Translations under genes and position numbers: made by a program
Shown: piece after piece, positions 38,501 to 47,588 of the stretch
How the letters are laid out: each line of letters opens with the position of its first letter
How positions within the stretch are numbered: the stretch's first letter is position 1
Notes under the pieces: generated by a model
Seen by the model: only the letters and a program-made list of their open reading frames with translations
Told to the model about the DNA's origin: nothing
The model's database searches: none
Source: Desulfobacter postgatei 2ac9
GTDB lineage: Bacteria; Desulfobacterota; Desulfobacteria; Desulfobacterales; Desulfobacteraceae
Assembly: GCF_000233695.2 (NCBI RefSeq)
Contig: NZ_CM001488.1
Span: 1,742,203-1,806,202, forward strand
Direction: 5' to 3'
Length of the DNA stretch: 64,000 nt

Positions 38501-39686
38501 AGGTTTTGGTGTTAAGATCCAGAGACCATAGTCGTGGCCCTGATTTTCCACCCCGGCGATACATCCAGACAATATCCCGTTTCCCGTCGATGGCCATAGT
38601 AGAGATATTGACAACACCCAGCTCATTGAGCCTGCTGTCAATTTCCCATTCTGTCCACATAGAGGTTTCAATATCAAAGATCCACGGGTGGTCATTTATG
38701 AAGCCTGTAGCAGAAGGGTGCCATGTAAAGGATATGGGGCAAATCATGGCATTCATAGTCTCTGAAAACACAAGATGACTGTATGAATGCACAGAACCTT
38801 TTTTGTCTTCCCAGGGATATCCGCCATGTTCCTGTAACGCATAATTATTTTGATAATGACTCATTCCCATATTTTTCCATATGAGATCGCCATCAATAAC
38901 AGTTTCCCCGAATTTTTCAGCCTTTGCCCAATCTGGTTCAGTTGATCCGGAGGAGCCTTTATCAGAAATACACTTGAAAAAGTCGAGAGATGATTTGCCA
39001 TCTCCCCACAATGAACGAGAAGGTGTCTTTGTTTTTACATCTCCCAGAATTCTTTTTCCTCTGATGTAATCATGGTTTGGCTGCCACCCAATAATTCCCA
39101 TGTTGGTCCATTCACCCCATGCCTGATGATCTTCTATAACAGTGTCGCCTATGTTGGGGGCGGTAGCCCAGTCAGGTTCATTTGGACCGGTTTTTGCGCT
39201 CCAATGTGAGTCCCAGACAGATGTTACCTTAAATTCATATAAAACGTCATTAATGTTAGCTGCTAACCGTGTACTCGGTGATATAGGTTTCCCTGATTCC
39301 CATTCATCCATTACCCCGCCGATAGTACCTGAATCTACACATTTCCACTTTAGTGTATCCAGATCAAAAGCAAGGATACCATTAAATCCGGTAGCGACAT
39401 GTCCCCCTCCATGCAGCAAAATTGCCCGATCCTGCTGACTGACAACCGCACCGGAATAATCGGTAATTTCTGTAATTCTGGAGTTATAAGGAGAATTGCA
39501 GGGAAAATCACCGGGCCAATTGGTATACGAAAACGTGTCACCACTGTCTTTTACCTTATACCAGTGCCCGGGCTCCAGTCTGGCAAGGTCTTCTTTTGAT
39601 TCAATTATGCCCTGGGAAAGGGCGGCAAATGCTGATCCTGTTCCCATGAAGACACTAATCAATATAATCAGTATGAATCGTTTCAT
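35541..39686 (-). CDS. Large secreted multidomain protein: beta-propeller-like, two Ig-like modules, parallel beta-helix
   Basis: The 1381-residue protein starts with a signal peptide (MKRFILIILISVFMGTGSAF). Residues about 30-600 look like a kelch/galactose-oxidase-type propeller (HGGGHVATGFNGILAFDLDT, HPWIFDIETSMWTEWEIDSR, LWSLDLNTKTWTARDADG). Two related Ig-like modules follow (about 600-790; ADNTEVTGYLITESADIPSA). A beta-helix occupies about 800-1230 (RVGPHRIYKTLEEAINHVNR, LLIEDCKIYDSYNGLLVGHC), ending KPDIGAYAY. The last 130 residues form a beta-rich domain (PGNNSIIFSSSAAQFSVSRS). No PEP-CTERM tail is present. It is likely exported and acts on the polysaccharide. It lies 34 bases upstream of the beta-helix gene at 34181-35506. 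Confidence 0.75.
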   Translation of the reverse strand: MKRFILIILISVFMGTGSAFAALSQGIIESKEDLARLEPGHWYKVKDSGDTFSYTNWPGDFPCNSPYNSRITEITDYSGAVVSQQDRAILLHGGGHVATGFNGILAFDLDTLKWKCVDSGTIGGVMDEWESGKPISPSTRLAANINDVLYEFKVTSVWDSHWSAKTGPNEPDWATAPNIGDTVIEDHQAWGEWTNMGIIGWQPNHDYIRGKRILGDVKTKTPSRSLWGDGKSSLDFFKCISDKGSSGSTEPDWAKAEKFGETVIDGDLIWKNMGMSHYQNNYALQEHGGYPWEDKKGSVHSYSHLVFSETMNAMICPISFTWHPSATGFINDHPWIFDIETSMWTEWEIDSRLNELGVVNISTMAIDGKRDIVWMYRRGGKSGPRLWSLDLNTKTWTARDADGTPHAGNGGFLVINPKRDELILYGSSSKSDEKYCIWEINPDNFNSQGHAPVKKLYIKGQTGTAPTGDWDFITSTGYQEHYGVYDTTQDVIVQYAGAKEGSKDRNEAVYLYFSENHHWVKVPAHPNNKITPANIYPYFYGRWNYIEFYNVYIFVDKIDRDVYIYKLSHDKKDTNAPIVDFDIPLTSFSKQIPITKFKVQDDHQWTVKFAVTESVSAPALDSDQWTYKKPETYTTKSGSGPLTLYAHAMDMFGNISAPVSRTVTLNVDDIPPEISNFKIPAASASLQVDVTNFSAADNTEVTGYLITESADIPSADDPGWVSSPPDKWQLSGGGDITLYGWTKDADFNISRAATAPVQVVLSEHQSGAIRVGPHRIYKTLEEAINHVNRSGLKGQCIEIDAGTAYEETSALPYIAVDDLAIVGVSGGLGLRAHIYPANGIGGRNAFLSNTTNGSSAGLTLKWLEISDVYGTSKNSPAVRMHNTDVATSLLIEDCKIYDSYNGLLVGHCPNLDVTLRRTEIYGGGTGGGQEHNIYVGTVNKFLMEYCYTHDSKGGQLIKTRGKYNRIQYNRITDEGVLHNSNYPIDIPSGGESYVIGNLVQKAEGATVDTFVNYGREAKMRVYYQDPTTTPPGSTHYEIYRNGQPTGETFYGQYRYGSYLYSWSSVANTEAGAVDVREGDELVWNGGADRLTVGPRSGWDWNTGPHARHLYVAGNTFVNEKGGATYFIRAHIDTEHIMVINNLIVDRAGGLKWDAAGARPDTEFNITDKQSNIWTTQDPGLKDIDDFDYSLKVGAHTLIDAGDYWGVSASGQSLAPRHSYKHPLSCILRNDDGKPDIGAYAYQESEAEAVCGETEPDCEQVILSDSVPDITVNPGSPVCIYGTSGINNITVHSGAAAELIHFPGNNSIIFSSSAAQFSVSRSGTMVLFEGWDNTRVKVPASLSTQIIVFNDTALPLSIDHNQVLLGRQQVLLSKRSIQTIAS

Positions 39687-39696
39687 ATAAAAAAAC

Positions 39697-41667
39697 TTAT
39701 ATTCCTTTGAATTTCTGATACCAGAGATTGAACATCATGATGGCCCACAACTGGGTGGACCAGTTCCGCATTCCTTTCTGATGTTCATTCCAGATTTTTT
39801 CCAGATAGGTGATATTCAAATATTGCTGGCTGGCATCGCCCCCAAGCACCAGATTCTTTGAATAGGTGTTCAGATCCTTCCTGAGCCATTCAAGAATGGG
39901 CACTCCGAACCCCATTTTTTTACGATACAGAATGTCATGCGGCAGGTGTTTTTTCAATGCTTTTTTAAAAATATGTTTTCCTTCCAGACCCTTTAACTTT
40001 AATCGGGACGGTATTTTTGCCGCATTTTCCATGAACACATGGTCCAGTATAGGGCAGCGCACTTCCAGGGACACGGCCATGGATGCCCGGTCCACTTTGG
40101 TAAGAATATCATCGCACAGATAGGTCTGGATATCCAGATACTGGATTCTGGACAGGTGATCAGGTGCCGGTGCATTGTCATAAATGGCACGGAAAAAATC
40201 TACAGTATGGTATCCTTTCAATTCTTTCATGGTCTCTGTATTGAAATAATCAGGTTTATCCATATCATGCACCGCACACATGGAAAAATAATACGCCTCC
40301 AGGGGATCTCTGGCCACATTGGACAAAAACGCTTTGCCCCGAAAGATCTGCGGCAGGTAATCCGCCTTTGGATACAGCTTCCCCAGAAACCCAAACAAGG
40401 GCTGCCGAAAAAGTTCCGGCACCATGTTGCGCACCAGGTTTTCCCGGGCATCCATGTAATATCTACGATACCCGGCAAAGTTCTCATCCCCCCCGTCTCC
40501 GGACAGGGAAACCGTCACCTTCTCTCTGGCCATTTTGGACACATAATAGGTGGGAACAGCTGAAGAATCGGCAAACGGTTCATCATAATGCCAGGCCAGT
40601 TTTTCGATAATGGGGATGGCTTCGGGGGTTACATGAAATTCATTGTGGCTGGTGTTGAACAAAGAGGCAACCTGTCTGGCATATTCTGCTTCATTGTAAG
40701 CAGCTTCACTGAAGGAGATGGAGTTGGTCACTACCGGTTCCGGACTGACCCCGGACATCAGCGCTACAATGGCGGAAGAATCCACCCCGCCGGATAAAAA
40801 CGCCCCCAGCGGCACCTCACTAATCATGCGCATTTGGGTTGATTCCGTCAGAATTTCCACCAGATTTTCCATGATCTTGTTTTCAGACGTATTCTGTTCA
40901 GGTTCAAAGCACAGATCCCAATAACGGGAAACGGTCATGCCGGTGTGATCAACCACGGCATAATGGGCTGCCGGCAGTTTTTTAATGGAATTGAAAATAG
41001 TTTTGGGTGCCGGCACATACAGCAAAGAAAAATAGTCGGACAAAGCGGTCAGATCAATGCTGCGGTCCATATCTTTGGCCGCAAGCACCGCTTTGATCTC
41101 TGAACCAAAAACAAACTGCTTGTCGTCATGGGCATAATACAACGGTTTTTTGCCCACCCGGTCCCGGGCCAGAAACAACTGCTGTTGGTTTTCATCCCAG
41201 ATGGCAAAGGCAAACATACCCCTGAGACGTTCCACTGATTTTGTGCCCCATTCTTCATAGGCATGGACAATGGTTTCTGTGTCTGAATTGGTCTGGAAGA
41301 CATGGCCTTTGGCCAGCAGCTCCTGTTTTATTTCCTGAAAATTATATATCTCTCCGTTAAAAGAAATCCATATGGTGCCGTCTTCATTGGAAAGGGGCTG
41401 CTGCCCGGTGGCCAGGTCGATAATGCTCAACCTTCTGTGGCCAAATCCAACACTTGTTTTGTTGTGGTTCCTGCCGCGGACATAACCATTGTTCAAAGTT
41501 CTGAGAGGAACCTGAGCGTTTTCACGTAAAGAAGCGTCAGCTGCCTTATTAATAAAATACCCTTCTTCATCCGGCCCCCTGTGGGCCAGCGACCGGTTCA
41601 TCCGGATCAGGGTTTCAATATCTGTTTTTCGTCCGTCAAAATGGACCAGACCGGTTATTCCGCACAA
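39697..41667 (-). CDS. Asparagine synthetase-type amidotransferase, exosortase A system-associated
   Basis: A 656-residue glutamine-dependent amidotransferase. The N-terminus MCGITGLVHFDGRKTDIETL keeps the catalytic Cys2, with SLAHRGPDEEGY and FNGEIYNF also present, so the glutaminase half is intact. The synthetase half has the ATP-binding SGGVDSSAIVALMS and SGDGGDENFAGYRRYY. Length and an internal insertion near residue 55-75 fit the XrtA-locus amidotransferase 1 family (TIGR03108-like). It may amidate a uronic or amino-acid carboxylate on the polymer. It overlaps the ligase gene upstream by 13 bases. Confidence 0.88.
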   Translation of the reverse strand: MCGITGLVHFDGRKTDIETLIRMNRSLAHRGPDEEGYFINKAADASLRENAQVPLRTLNNGYVRGRNHNKTSVGFGHRRLSIIDLATGQQPLSNEDGTIWISFNGEIYNFQEIKQELLAKGHVFQTNSDTETIVHAYEEWGTKSVERLRGMFAFAIWDENQQQLFLARDRVGKKPLYYAHDDKQFVFGSEIKAVLAAKDMDRSIDLTALSDYFSLLYVPAPKTIFNSIKKLPAAHYAVVDHTGMTVSRYWDLCFEPEQNTSENKIMENLVEILTESTQMRMISEVPLGAFLSGGVDSSAIVALMSGVSPEPVVTNSISFSEAAYNEAEYARQVASLFNTSHNEFHVTPEAIPIIEKLAWHYDEPFADSSAVPTYYVSKMAREKVTVSLSGDGGDENFAGYRRYYMDARENLVRNMVPELFRQPLFGFLGKLYPKADYLPQIFRGKAFLSNVARDPLEAYYFSMCAVHDMDKPDYFNTETMKELKGYHTVDFFRAIYDNAPAPDHLSRIQYLDIQTYLCDDILTKVDRASMAVSLEVRCPILDHVFMENAAKIPSRLKLKGLEGKHIFKKALKKHLPHDILYRKKMGFGVPILEWLRKDLNTYSKNLVLGGDASQQYLNITYLEKIWNEHQKGMRNWSTQLWAIMMFNLWYQKFKGI

Positions 41668-42977
41668 ATTGATTGCTCCTTTTTTATTCTTTCATACTCT
41701 TTCAGGCTGGCCAGCATAGCAAGACAGAATATCTGTACTTCCACTTTCAGATAATCCACAAAAATGCCGGATACGAAAATGGCTGTAAGACCGGCAGCCA
41801 TCATCATGACATACAAATAGATGGTAATATCTTCTTTGTTGAACGAAAGTATTATTCTAATCCCCCATACTGCTAATAACAAATAGAGAATTGCCCCGGG
41901 GATTCCCTGTTCCACAAGAGTGGTCAAAAAAGTATTATGGGAAGAGCGACCATACTGGCCAGGCCGTCCAGGTATGGCAGTCAGATATTCTTGGGGCAGA
42001 TAATAAGAGCTCAATACGGAGGTCCCTCTGTGCCCGTGCCCCATTACATTTGCTTTAAACATCTCCCACTGTGCTGAGGCTATGACAATTCTTGAATAAG
42101 CGCTGCCCTCGATTTCTTCTGTTTCTACCTGTATGGCGGTCGTTACTGTGTCCATACGGCCCCAGAATTTATCAGGAGTGAAATATACAAGCCCTGCTAT
42201 TGCTACCATGGCATATATAACAAATTTTTTTCTGAAAGCCTTGTGATTCAATAAAAACAATACCATACCTGCTGCCACTACACCAACTGCGGCTGACCGG
42301 CTGACAGTCTGGACAATCCCGTTGGCCATCAATACGGCTGCAATACAGATAGTTCCCTGGGAAAGCCGCCAAAAGAATGTGTTTTGAAATATGGTATTTT
42401 TTTTTAACAGCAGCAATGCCGCAAAAATTAATATAACCCCCAGGTGCATCCCCAAGGTATTTGAATCATTAATGCCCGGACCACCAAGCTTTTCCACCCG
42501 GCCCCCGACAGAATATCCTTTTATCAAATATCCCCAGTATAACCCACCAATAATATTGAATATAATAAACTGGTAAAACCTGGCATCACTGTCAACAATG
42601 GTATAAATCATACAGAATAAAACAATGTATTTTGTGAATAAAATTGTTGCATCCAGATGCATTTCAAATGAAAGGGCCCATGGCAGTTGTATCCACATCC
42701 AAATGGTATAGGCAATTAATATTTTAGCTGCCCCATTACTGAACCATGGTTTTTTCATGATCACCCTATTCCTGTTCACCCAGAGACTTATGAAGGTGAT
42801 AAGTGCTGCAAGTAAAGACCATCTGAGATTGGGAATATAGGCACCATACCAGTGGTGAGTCGGAGCGGCATACAGGACAAACAGATAGCACCCCAGACCC
42901 CAGACAGGATGCCGTGAAAAACTTAACCATGACAGGGTTGCAAATACAAGGACCCATGCTATTACGGTAGTAGGCAT
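41655..42977 (-). CDS. O-antigen ligase-like membrane protein, exosortase A system-associated
   Basis: A 440-residue protein with about ten membrane helices throughout and a periplasmic loop containing RSSHNTFLTTLVEQGIPGAI, the Wzy/WaaL-type motif. The start MPTTVIAWVLVFATLSWLSF and the segment YAAPTHHWYGAYIPNLRWSL match the XrtA-associated putative O-glycosylation ligase (TIGR03097-like). The likely role is polymerisation or transfer of the lipid-linked glycan on the outer face of the inner membrane. The GT4 gene ends immediately before its ATG, and it overlaps the amidotransferase downstream. Confidence 0.87.
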   Translation of the reverse strand: MPTTVIAWVLVFATLSWLSFSRHPVWGLGCYLFVLYAAPTHHWYGAYIPNLRWSLLAALITFISLWVNRNRVIMKKPWFSNGAAKILIAYTIWMWIQLPWALSFEMHLDATILFTKYIVLFCMIYTIVDSDARFYQFIIFNIIGGLYWGYLIKGYSVGGRVEKLGGPGINDSNTLGMHLGVILIFAALLLLKKNTIFQNTFFWRLSQGTICIAAVLMANGIVQTVSRSAAVGVVAAGMVLFLLNHKAFRKKFVIYAMVAIAGLVYFTPDKFWGRMDTVTTAIQVETEEIEGSAYSRIVIASAQWEMFKANVMGHGHRGTSVLSSYYLPQEYLTAIPGRPGQYGRSSHNTFLTTLVEQGIPGAILYLLLAVWGIRIILSFNKEDITIYLYVMMMAAGLTAIFVSGIFVDYLKVEVQIFCLAMLASLKEYERIKKEQSICAE

Positions 42978-44159
42978 TTATCTGGCCAGGACCTCATCGA
43001 AGACAAGGCTGCATTCTTCAGCAACCACATCCCAGGTACGGCTGGAAACTTCCTGCGATATGGCAGATCTATTCCAATTATTTGCCAATCCTTTTGCAAT
43101 CCCCCCGGCAATATCTTCATATCGTCTTTCCACAAGAATGCCCATGGATTCATTTTTGACAATTTCCGGAGCGCCGAAAACTTTCGTTGCTATCACAGGA
43201 GTTCCGCAGGCCAAAGATTCTGTTAAAACGTTTGGCCATCCTTCTTTGTCACTTGATAAACAAAACAGATCTGCTGCATTGTACCAGTCTATAAGCTGGT
43301 CATTGGGTATCTGTCCCATAAAAAAAATATCTGATTGGATTTTCAGGTGCTCAGCAAGTTTCTTCAGCCGCTGTTCTTCAGGGCCTGAGCCAATGATATA
43401 GAACTGTAAAGGTGTTTTTGATTTGATTAGCTGTGCAGCTGCTTTAATTGTCAAATCATGACCTTTTCGTGGGATAAGCGCCCCAATGGATAATAATATA
43501 TGTTTGTCATTATTGATTCCCAATTTCAGCCTTGCGGTTTTTTTATTTATTTGATGAAAATATTTTTTGTCTATACCATTGGGAATTACGGTTATCTTTT
43601 TTTCATCAGGACATATTTCAAGCATCATTTGTTTTAATGCCTCACAAACCGAAATGATATGAGACGATTTTGTCAATATTTCAGAAATTTGCGGCTTGAT
43701 AGTTGAATATGACATATACTGGTTGATATCAGAGCCCCTTGCAGATACGACCACTGGTAAATGCAAAAGTTCTCCCAATAATATACCTGCCTGACAGTCA
43801 GGATAGATAAAATGGCCGTCTATCAAATCAAACGCAGATTTTTTATGTAACTCCTGAACAAAATTTTTGATACCCCAGTATATAAGTTTCCCATGAATCG
43901 TCATGCTGGCCTTGGGGATCATAAAATATCTCGGATGATATACATTTATGCCATCCATGGTTTCATGAAAAGGGACCTGGGAATAATACTGATAAGGGCG
44001 CAAAAATTTTAAATCAGGGCAGTACGGTACAGGCGCAACAACTTCTATTTTACATGCTTTTTTTCGGGCATAGGCAAACATTCTTTTTTGTATAAATATA
44101 CCTAAATCAGGTTTTTTTGTGTTTGGAAACAAAGATGTCAGGATTAATATTTTGGGCAT
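42978..44159 (-). CDS. GT4 family glycosyltransferase
   Basis: A 393-residue GT-B glycosyltransferase. The N-terminal domain begins MPKILILTSLFPNTKKPDLG and includes DLIDGHFIYPDCQAGILLGE. The C-terminal domain has ILLSIGALIPRKGHDLTIKA, FYIGSGPEEQRLKKL and SDKEGWPNVLTESLACGTPV, which contains the E-x7-E nucleotide-sugar motif. Substrate is not predictable. It is cytoplasmic, with no signal or anchor. It is adjacent to the ligase (no gap) and 1 base from the deacetylase upstream, so it belongs to the same operon. The base composition is AT-richer than in flanking genes. Confidence 0.88.
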   Translation of the reverse strand: MPKILILTSLFPNTKKPDLGIFIQKRMFAYARKKACKIEVVAPVPYCPDLKFLRPYQYYSQVPFHETMDGINVYHPRYFMIPKASMTIHGKLIYWGIKNFVQELHKKSAFDLIDGHFIYPDCQAGILLGELLHLPVVVSARGSDINQYMSYSTIKPQISEILTKSSHIISVCEALKQMMLEICPDEKKITVIPNGIDKKYFHQINKKTARLKLGINNDKHILLSIGALIPRKGHDLTIKAAAQLIKSKTPLQFYIIGSGPEEQRLKKLAEHLKIQSDIFFMGQIPNDQLIDWYNAADLFCLSSDKEGWPNVLTESLACGTPVIATKVFGAPEIVKNESMGILVERRYEDIAGGIAKGLANNWNRSAISQEVSSRTWDVVAEECSLVFDEVLAR

Positions 44160-44160
44160 G

Positions 44161-45087
44161 TTACCTCTGTCCTGCTAACATTTTAAGTAATAGTCTTGTG
44201 GTAAATTTCACGGGATTTCTGTCCCAAGGCGTAAATCTTGGTAATTGATAAGGATCTGATATGGATGATGTCAAAGTTTCCGGGACAGTAGATACTGCAT
44301 ACTGATACCCTGCTTTTTTTACAATTTCGATTGTATGTTCAGTATAGTCAGCAACTGGTTTGCCATTGGGGTATGCAAATGTGCGAACAGGTGCCTGAAT
44401 CACGTTTTCTAAAAGAATTTTGCACCCAAAAATCTCCTTATGGGCATCCTGATAGGATAGTTTTGATAGAATCGGATGGCTGATCGTATGGCCTCCAATC
44501 TCCATACCTGCATCATAAAGGGTTTTTATATCATCTTCCCTCATCATAAGATTTTCCGGAGGGGGCACATTGAAGGCAGATAGCAAGTCTTTGGCTACTT
44601 TCCTGCGGTTTTTATCCGGTTTATATTTCACTTGCTCCAAAATCAAATCTAATGCCCTGCGTTTCATTTCTATTGTTGATAAATCAAAAGATCCCAAATC
44701 AAATTTTGACAAATCAAATTTTGTTTGTACCTGATTTTTTGTAATATTTGAAATAACCTCAAAAATACCATCATTCCACATCCATTGGCCATACAGAAAT
44801 CCTGAGCTTATAAAAAAGGTTGCTTTGACTTTGTGTTTGTTAAGAATGGGGAGGGCAACCATAGCGTTGTCTTTATATCCGTCATCGAAAGTTATCGATA
44901 ATATTCTGGAGGGTCCTCCTTTTCTTTTCAGATTACGCATGGCTTCATGCACTGGCAAAATTTTAAAATATTTTTTTAATAAGTTTAATAATTTGTCAAA
45001 ACGCTCTGCATACATGATATCATGCAAAAGTTTGTTTTTTTTGGGAAGAACCCTGTGAAAAGCCAATATGCATAATGTCTTTTTCAT
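44161..45087 (-). CDS. Polysaccharide deacetylase family protein (NodB fold)
   Basis: A 308-residue carbohydrate esterase family 4-type deacetylase. The catalytic motif TFDDGY spans residues 66-71, with the metal ligands H200 and H204 in GGHTISHPILS and the later FAYPNGKPVADYT. It likely removes acetyl groups from N-acetylhexosamine residues of the nascent polymer. It has no clear signal peptide, so a cytoplasmic or membrane-associated location is possible, as for other XrtA-locus deacetylases. An odd short internal repeat, FDLSKFDLGSFDLS (residues 124-137), sits between the motifs. Confidence 0.9.
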   Translation of the reverse strand: MKKTLCILAFHRVLPKKNKLLHDIMYAERFDKLLNLLKKYFKILPVHEAMRNLKRKGGPSRILSITFDDGYKDNAMVALPILNKHKVKATFFISSGFLYGQWMWNDGIFEVISNITKNQVQTKFDLSKFDLGSFDLSTIEMKRRALDLILEQVKYKPDKNRRKVAKDLLSAFNVPPPENLMMREDDIKTLYDAGMEIGGHTISHPILSKLSYQDAHKEIFGCKILLENVIQAPVRTFAYPNGKPVADYTEHTIEIVKKAGYQYAVSTVPETLTSSISDPYQLPRFTPWDRNPVKFTTRLLLKMLAGQR

Positions 45088-45101
45088 AACAGATCGTATT
45101 T

Positions 45102-45686
45102 TTATTTCTTTGGTGATTTTTTGTAAAGCTGGATTTCATGTAAAGTTTTTTGTGCAAGATGATGTTGACCCATGAGCAGATAGGTCTGATACTGATAGTT
45201 TAGAAGTACCGGCCAAAGTCCGTAATATCCACCTCCTCTGCCTTTCATGGCATTGCGAACAAAATTTAGTTGTGAAAGCACCCGTTCCAGTTTGCGGTTG
45301 CGGTCAGGATGATGATATTCGAGCAACCTTGCTTCCTGGAACTCTTCTATACCCCAGCACAAATGATGGCTGAATGCCCAATATTTGCCCACGCGGTTTA
45401 ACCATTTGTCTCTTAATACTTTAAATTGATCTGGTAATTTCCTGTGTTGATTGATAATTTCTCTTTCAGTTAACCTTACCTGACAATACTCAGGCAGATG
45501 TTGCCATCTTGACATCAGTGAGGTTATTTCTTGCATAGTAGCCTGCGATTTAATATTTTTATCTGCAAGACTCACCTGGGGTGAAACGATAATACCAGTT
45601 GCAATTATTATACAACTGTGCAACAAGATTGTGTTACACTTTCTGATTATAAAATGAAGTTTTCGGATAAAAAAAATCTCAGGCAA
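45102..45686 (-). CDS. Secreted or anchored protein of unknown function in the polysaccharide operon
   Basis: The 194-residue product has a basic N-terminus and a hydrophobic segment (about residues 20-38, LLHSCIIIATGIIVSPQVSL), so it is exported or membrane-anchored. The rest is helical, with the text HLPEYCQVRLTEREIINQHR, HHLCWGIEEFQEARLLEYHH and GLWPVLLNYQYQTYLLMGQH near the end, suggesting TPR-like helices. I do not recognise the family. It lies between deacetylase and sulfotransferase with short gaps (14 and 12 bases) and is probably part of polymer export or modification. Confidence 0.6.
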   Translation of the reverse strand: MPEIFFIRKLHFIIRKCNTILLHSCIIIATGIIVSPQVSLADKNIKSQATMQEITSLMSRWQHLPEYCQVRLTEREIINQHRKLPDQFKVLRDKWLNRVGKYWAFSHHLCWGIEEFQEARLLEYHHPDRNRKLERVLSQLNFVRNAMKGRGGGYYGLWPVLLNYQYQTYLLMGQHHLAQKTLHEIQLYKKSPKK

Positions 45687-45698
45687 AGCGAACTCCCT

Positions 45699-46506
45699 TT
45701 ATATATGAGGTGTTACGTCGTTTGTATGTGAAATCAATTGTTGATGCAGATTTTCACAAAGCGCTTTGATCTCAGGAATGATTTCTGGCGGGGTATTTTT
45801 ACGAACCGATGTTGCATAAACCGTATTTGTAATTTTTTTGTCCATATTTATTTTCAAAAATTGAAAGATTGATTCAAAACCAATCTCTGGATCTGCAACC
45901 AAATTTTCATATTTTGTTAAAATGACTTTTTGGTTGAAATCCAGTTTCTGCTGGAAAAATAAAACATTGCGTAAATACCATATCAAGGCCCGTGAAGATG
46001 CATCGTCAATCCCTTCTTTATAAAATTTTTTTATCAAATCAAGATTCTCTTGCGTGACGTTTTGCAGGCGCCATCCTGCTTTCTCAGGTTCAAAGAGCAT
46101 AATATACAGATATCTTTTATGTTCTGTGAAATTTCGCAAAGATGAGTTCACCACATCATTGAAGTGCCTGAATATCCAAATTCCTTTGGCGGTTGGAAAA
46201 TAGTCCAGAAGCGATATCAGGTTCTGGCTGTCAGATATTGCTTTGAACGCAACCACTTTGGCATTTGAACGGGCGATTAATTTGGCAATAAATTCTTTTT
46301 CTTTTAGCACATAATTTGAAAAAGCTTCTTCATCCTCTTCTAAAAAACACTCAGTATGAAAAGACCTGTTCAAAGTATTGATGAGTAAGTTTGTCCCTGA
46401 TCTTTGTTCGCCACATATGAATACCGGAACAGACTGATCAGTATTCGATTTTAGCCATTGAAACAGGCGTTTTTTATACTTAAATATTTTTTTTTTTTGT
46501 GAGCAT
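45699..46506 (-). CDS. Sulfotransferase family protein with a poly(A) frame break at its start
   Basis: The frame encodes VFICGEQRSGTNLLINTLNR (the PAPS-binding P-loop-like motif), GIWIFRHFNDVVNSSLRNFT (3'-phosphate-binding region) and VILTKYENLVADPEIGFESI, all typical of sulfotransferases that move sulfate from PAPS to a sugar or peptide. The likeliest start, the ATG at 46506 with AAGGA upstream, is followed by a run of 12 A and is out of frame by one base; with 11 A it reads directly into the protein (MLTKKKIFKYKKRLFQWLKS). Within the intact frame no ATG precedes the conserved region; the first in-frame candidate is a TTG at 46373, which lies after the P-loop. It may be phase-variable. Confidence 0.72.
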
Positions 46507-46669
46507 TTATTATCTTATCCTTATTTTTTTTAAAGGTATGTGATGGCCCAAAGACAGGATTATGAAGTGGATTAAACTCCTTACATACATTATTGGTAGC
46601 CTTTTCTACTTTTTTCATTTATCACTTTATTATTGCTTGTTTTGAGGTTATAATAATTCTTAAAAATGG

Positions 46670-47569
46670 TTACTGAGATTGATTCCAAAACCTCCAGGGT
46701 GTTAAAAATTTTCGAGAATAGGTTAAATAACGCAAACCTCCAGGCAAGAATATACTTTTAAAATGTAAGATTACTGCATCTCGATATTTTCCAGCCTTTA
46801 ATTGGCTTACCGACTTTGCATGATAGGCAGAACACATTTTCATTTTAATTTTTTTAATTATTTCATGAGGTGGTTTTTTTTCAAGCATCCGCAAAAAAAG
46901 GTCGAAATATGCTGCTTTATATTCTAAGGATTTTGACAATGATTCCGGAGTGTCATTGATCCGAAATGTTGGTTCATCAAGTATGGCAATATTTTTTTTT
47001 TCCATAGCAATTTTAAAAGCTATCCACGTCCATTCTGCAAAGGTATGATAATCTGTGAAAAAAACTGGAGTAAAGGAATCACTCCTAAACAAGGCACCGC
47101 AACTTGCCAACCAGTTAGATTCCAGTAAATTTTTTAAGGGATCTTTTTCAACATCCTCTAAATTGTTAAAAGCAAGCTTATCAATTTGTCCTCTATTTAC
47201 ATAACCATTGCAAACAACAAGATCAACTTGTGCGTTGTCTTCAATTAAAGTCAGTCTGGTATCCATGGCATTGGGCAAAAACTCATCATCATCATCTATT
47301 ATGGAAAAAAAAGGTGTTTTTACCATTTCTCTGCCTTTTAGAATAGCATTTGGCAAAGAGGGCTTTGCAACATAATTAAACGTAATATCTTTTTGAGATT
47401 TTAACCAAGAACACAATTCTTTGTCAAACCGATTACCATTAACAACTGCAATTATTTTTATATCTGAGGTAGAAGATTTTCTGACTGACTGAACACATCT
47501 TTTGACGCTGGTTACTCTTTTTTTTTCAGCTAAAGTCGGTATAATGACTGAAATTTTTTGACTACGCAT
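46670..47569 (-). CDS. GT2 family glycosyltransferase
   Basis: A 299-residue GT-A glycosyltransferase. The N-terminus KISVIIPTLAEKKRVTSVKR, the metal-binding acidic run FFSIIDDDDEFLPN and the acceptor-region text WLASCGALFRSDSF are typical for family 2. It has no membrane segments. It lies in the AT-rich central part of the locus with long A and T runs. The upstream gap is 19 bases; downstream are 163 bases of AT-rich sequence without a gene before the sulfotransferase. Confidence 0.85.
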   Translation of the reverse strand: MRSQKISVIIPTLAEKKRVTSVKRCVQSVRKSSTSDIKIIAVVNGNRFDKELCSWLKSQKDITFNYVAKPSLPNAILKGREMVKTPFFSIIDDDDEFLPNAMDTRLTLIEDNAQVDLVVCNGYVNRGQIDKLAFNNLEDVEKDPLKNLLESNWLASCGALFRSDSFTPVFFTDYHTFAEWTWIAFKIAMEKKNIAILDEPTFRINDTPESLSKSLEYKAAYFDLFLRMLEKKPPHEIIKKIKMKMCSAYHAKSVSQLKAGKYRDAVILHFKSIFLPGGLRYLTYSRKFLTPWRFWNQSQ

Positions 47570-47588
47570 ATATTGACCCTCCCATATT

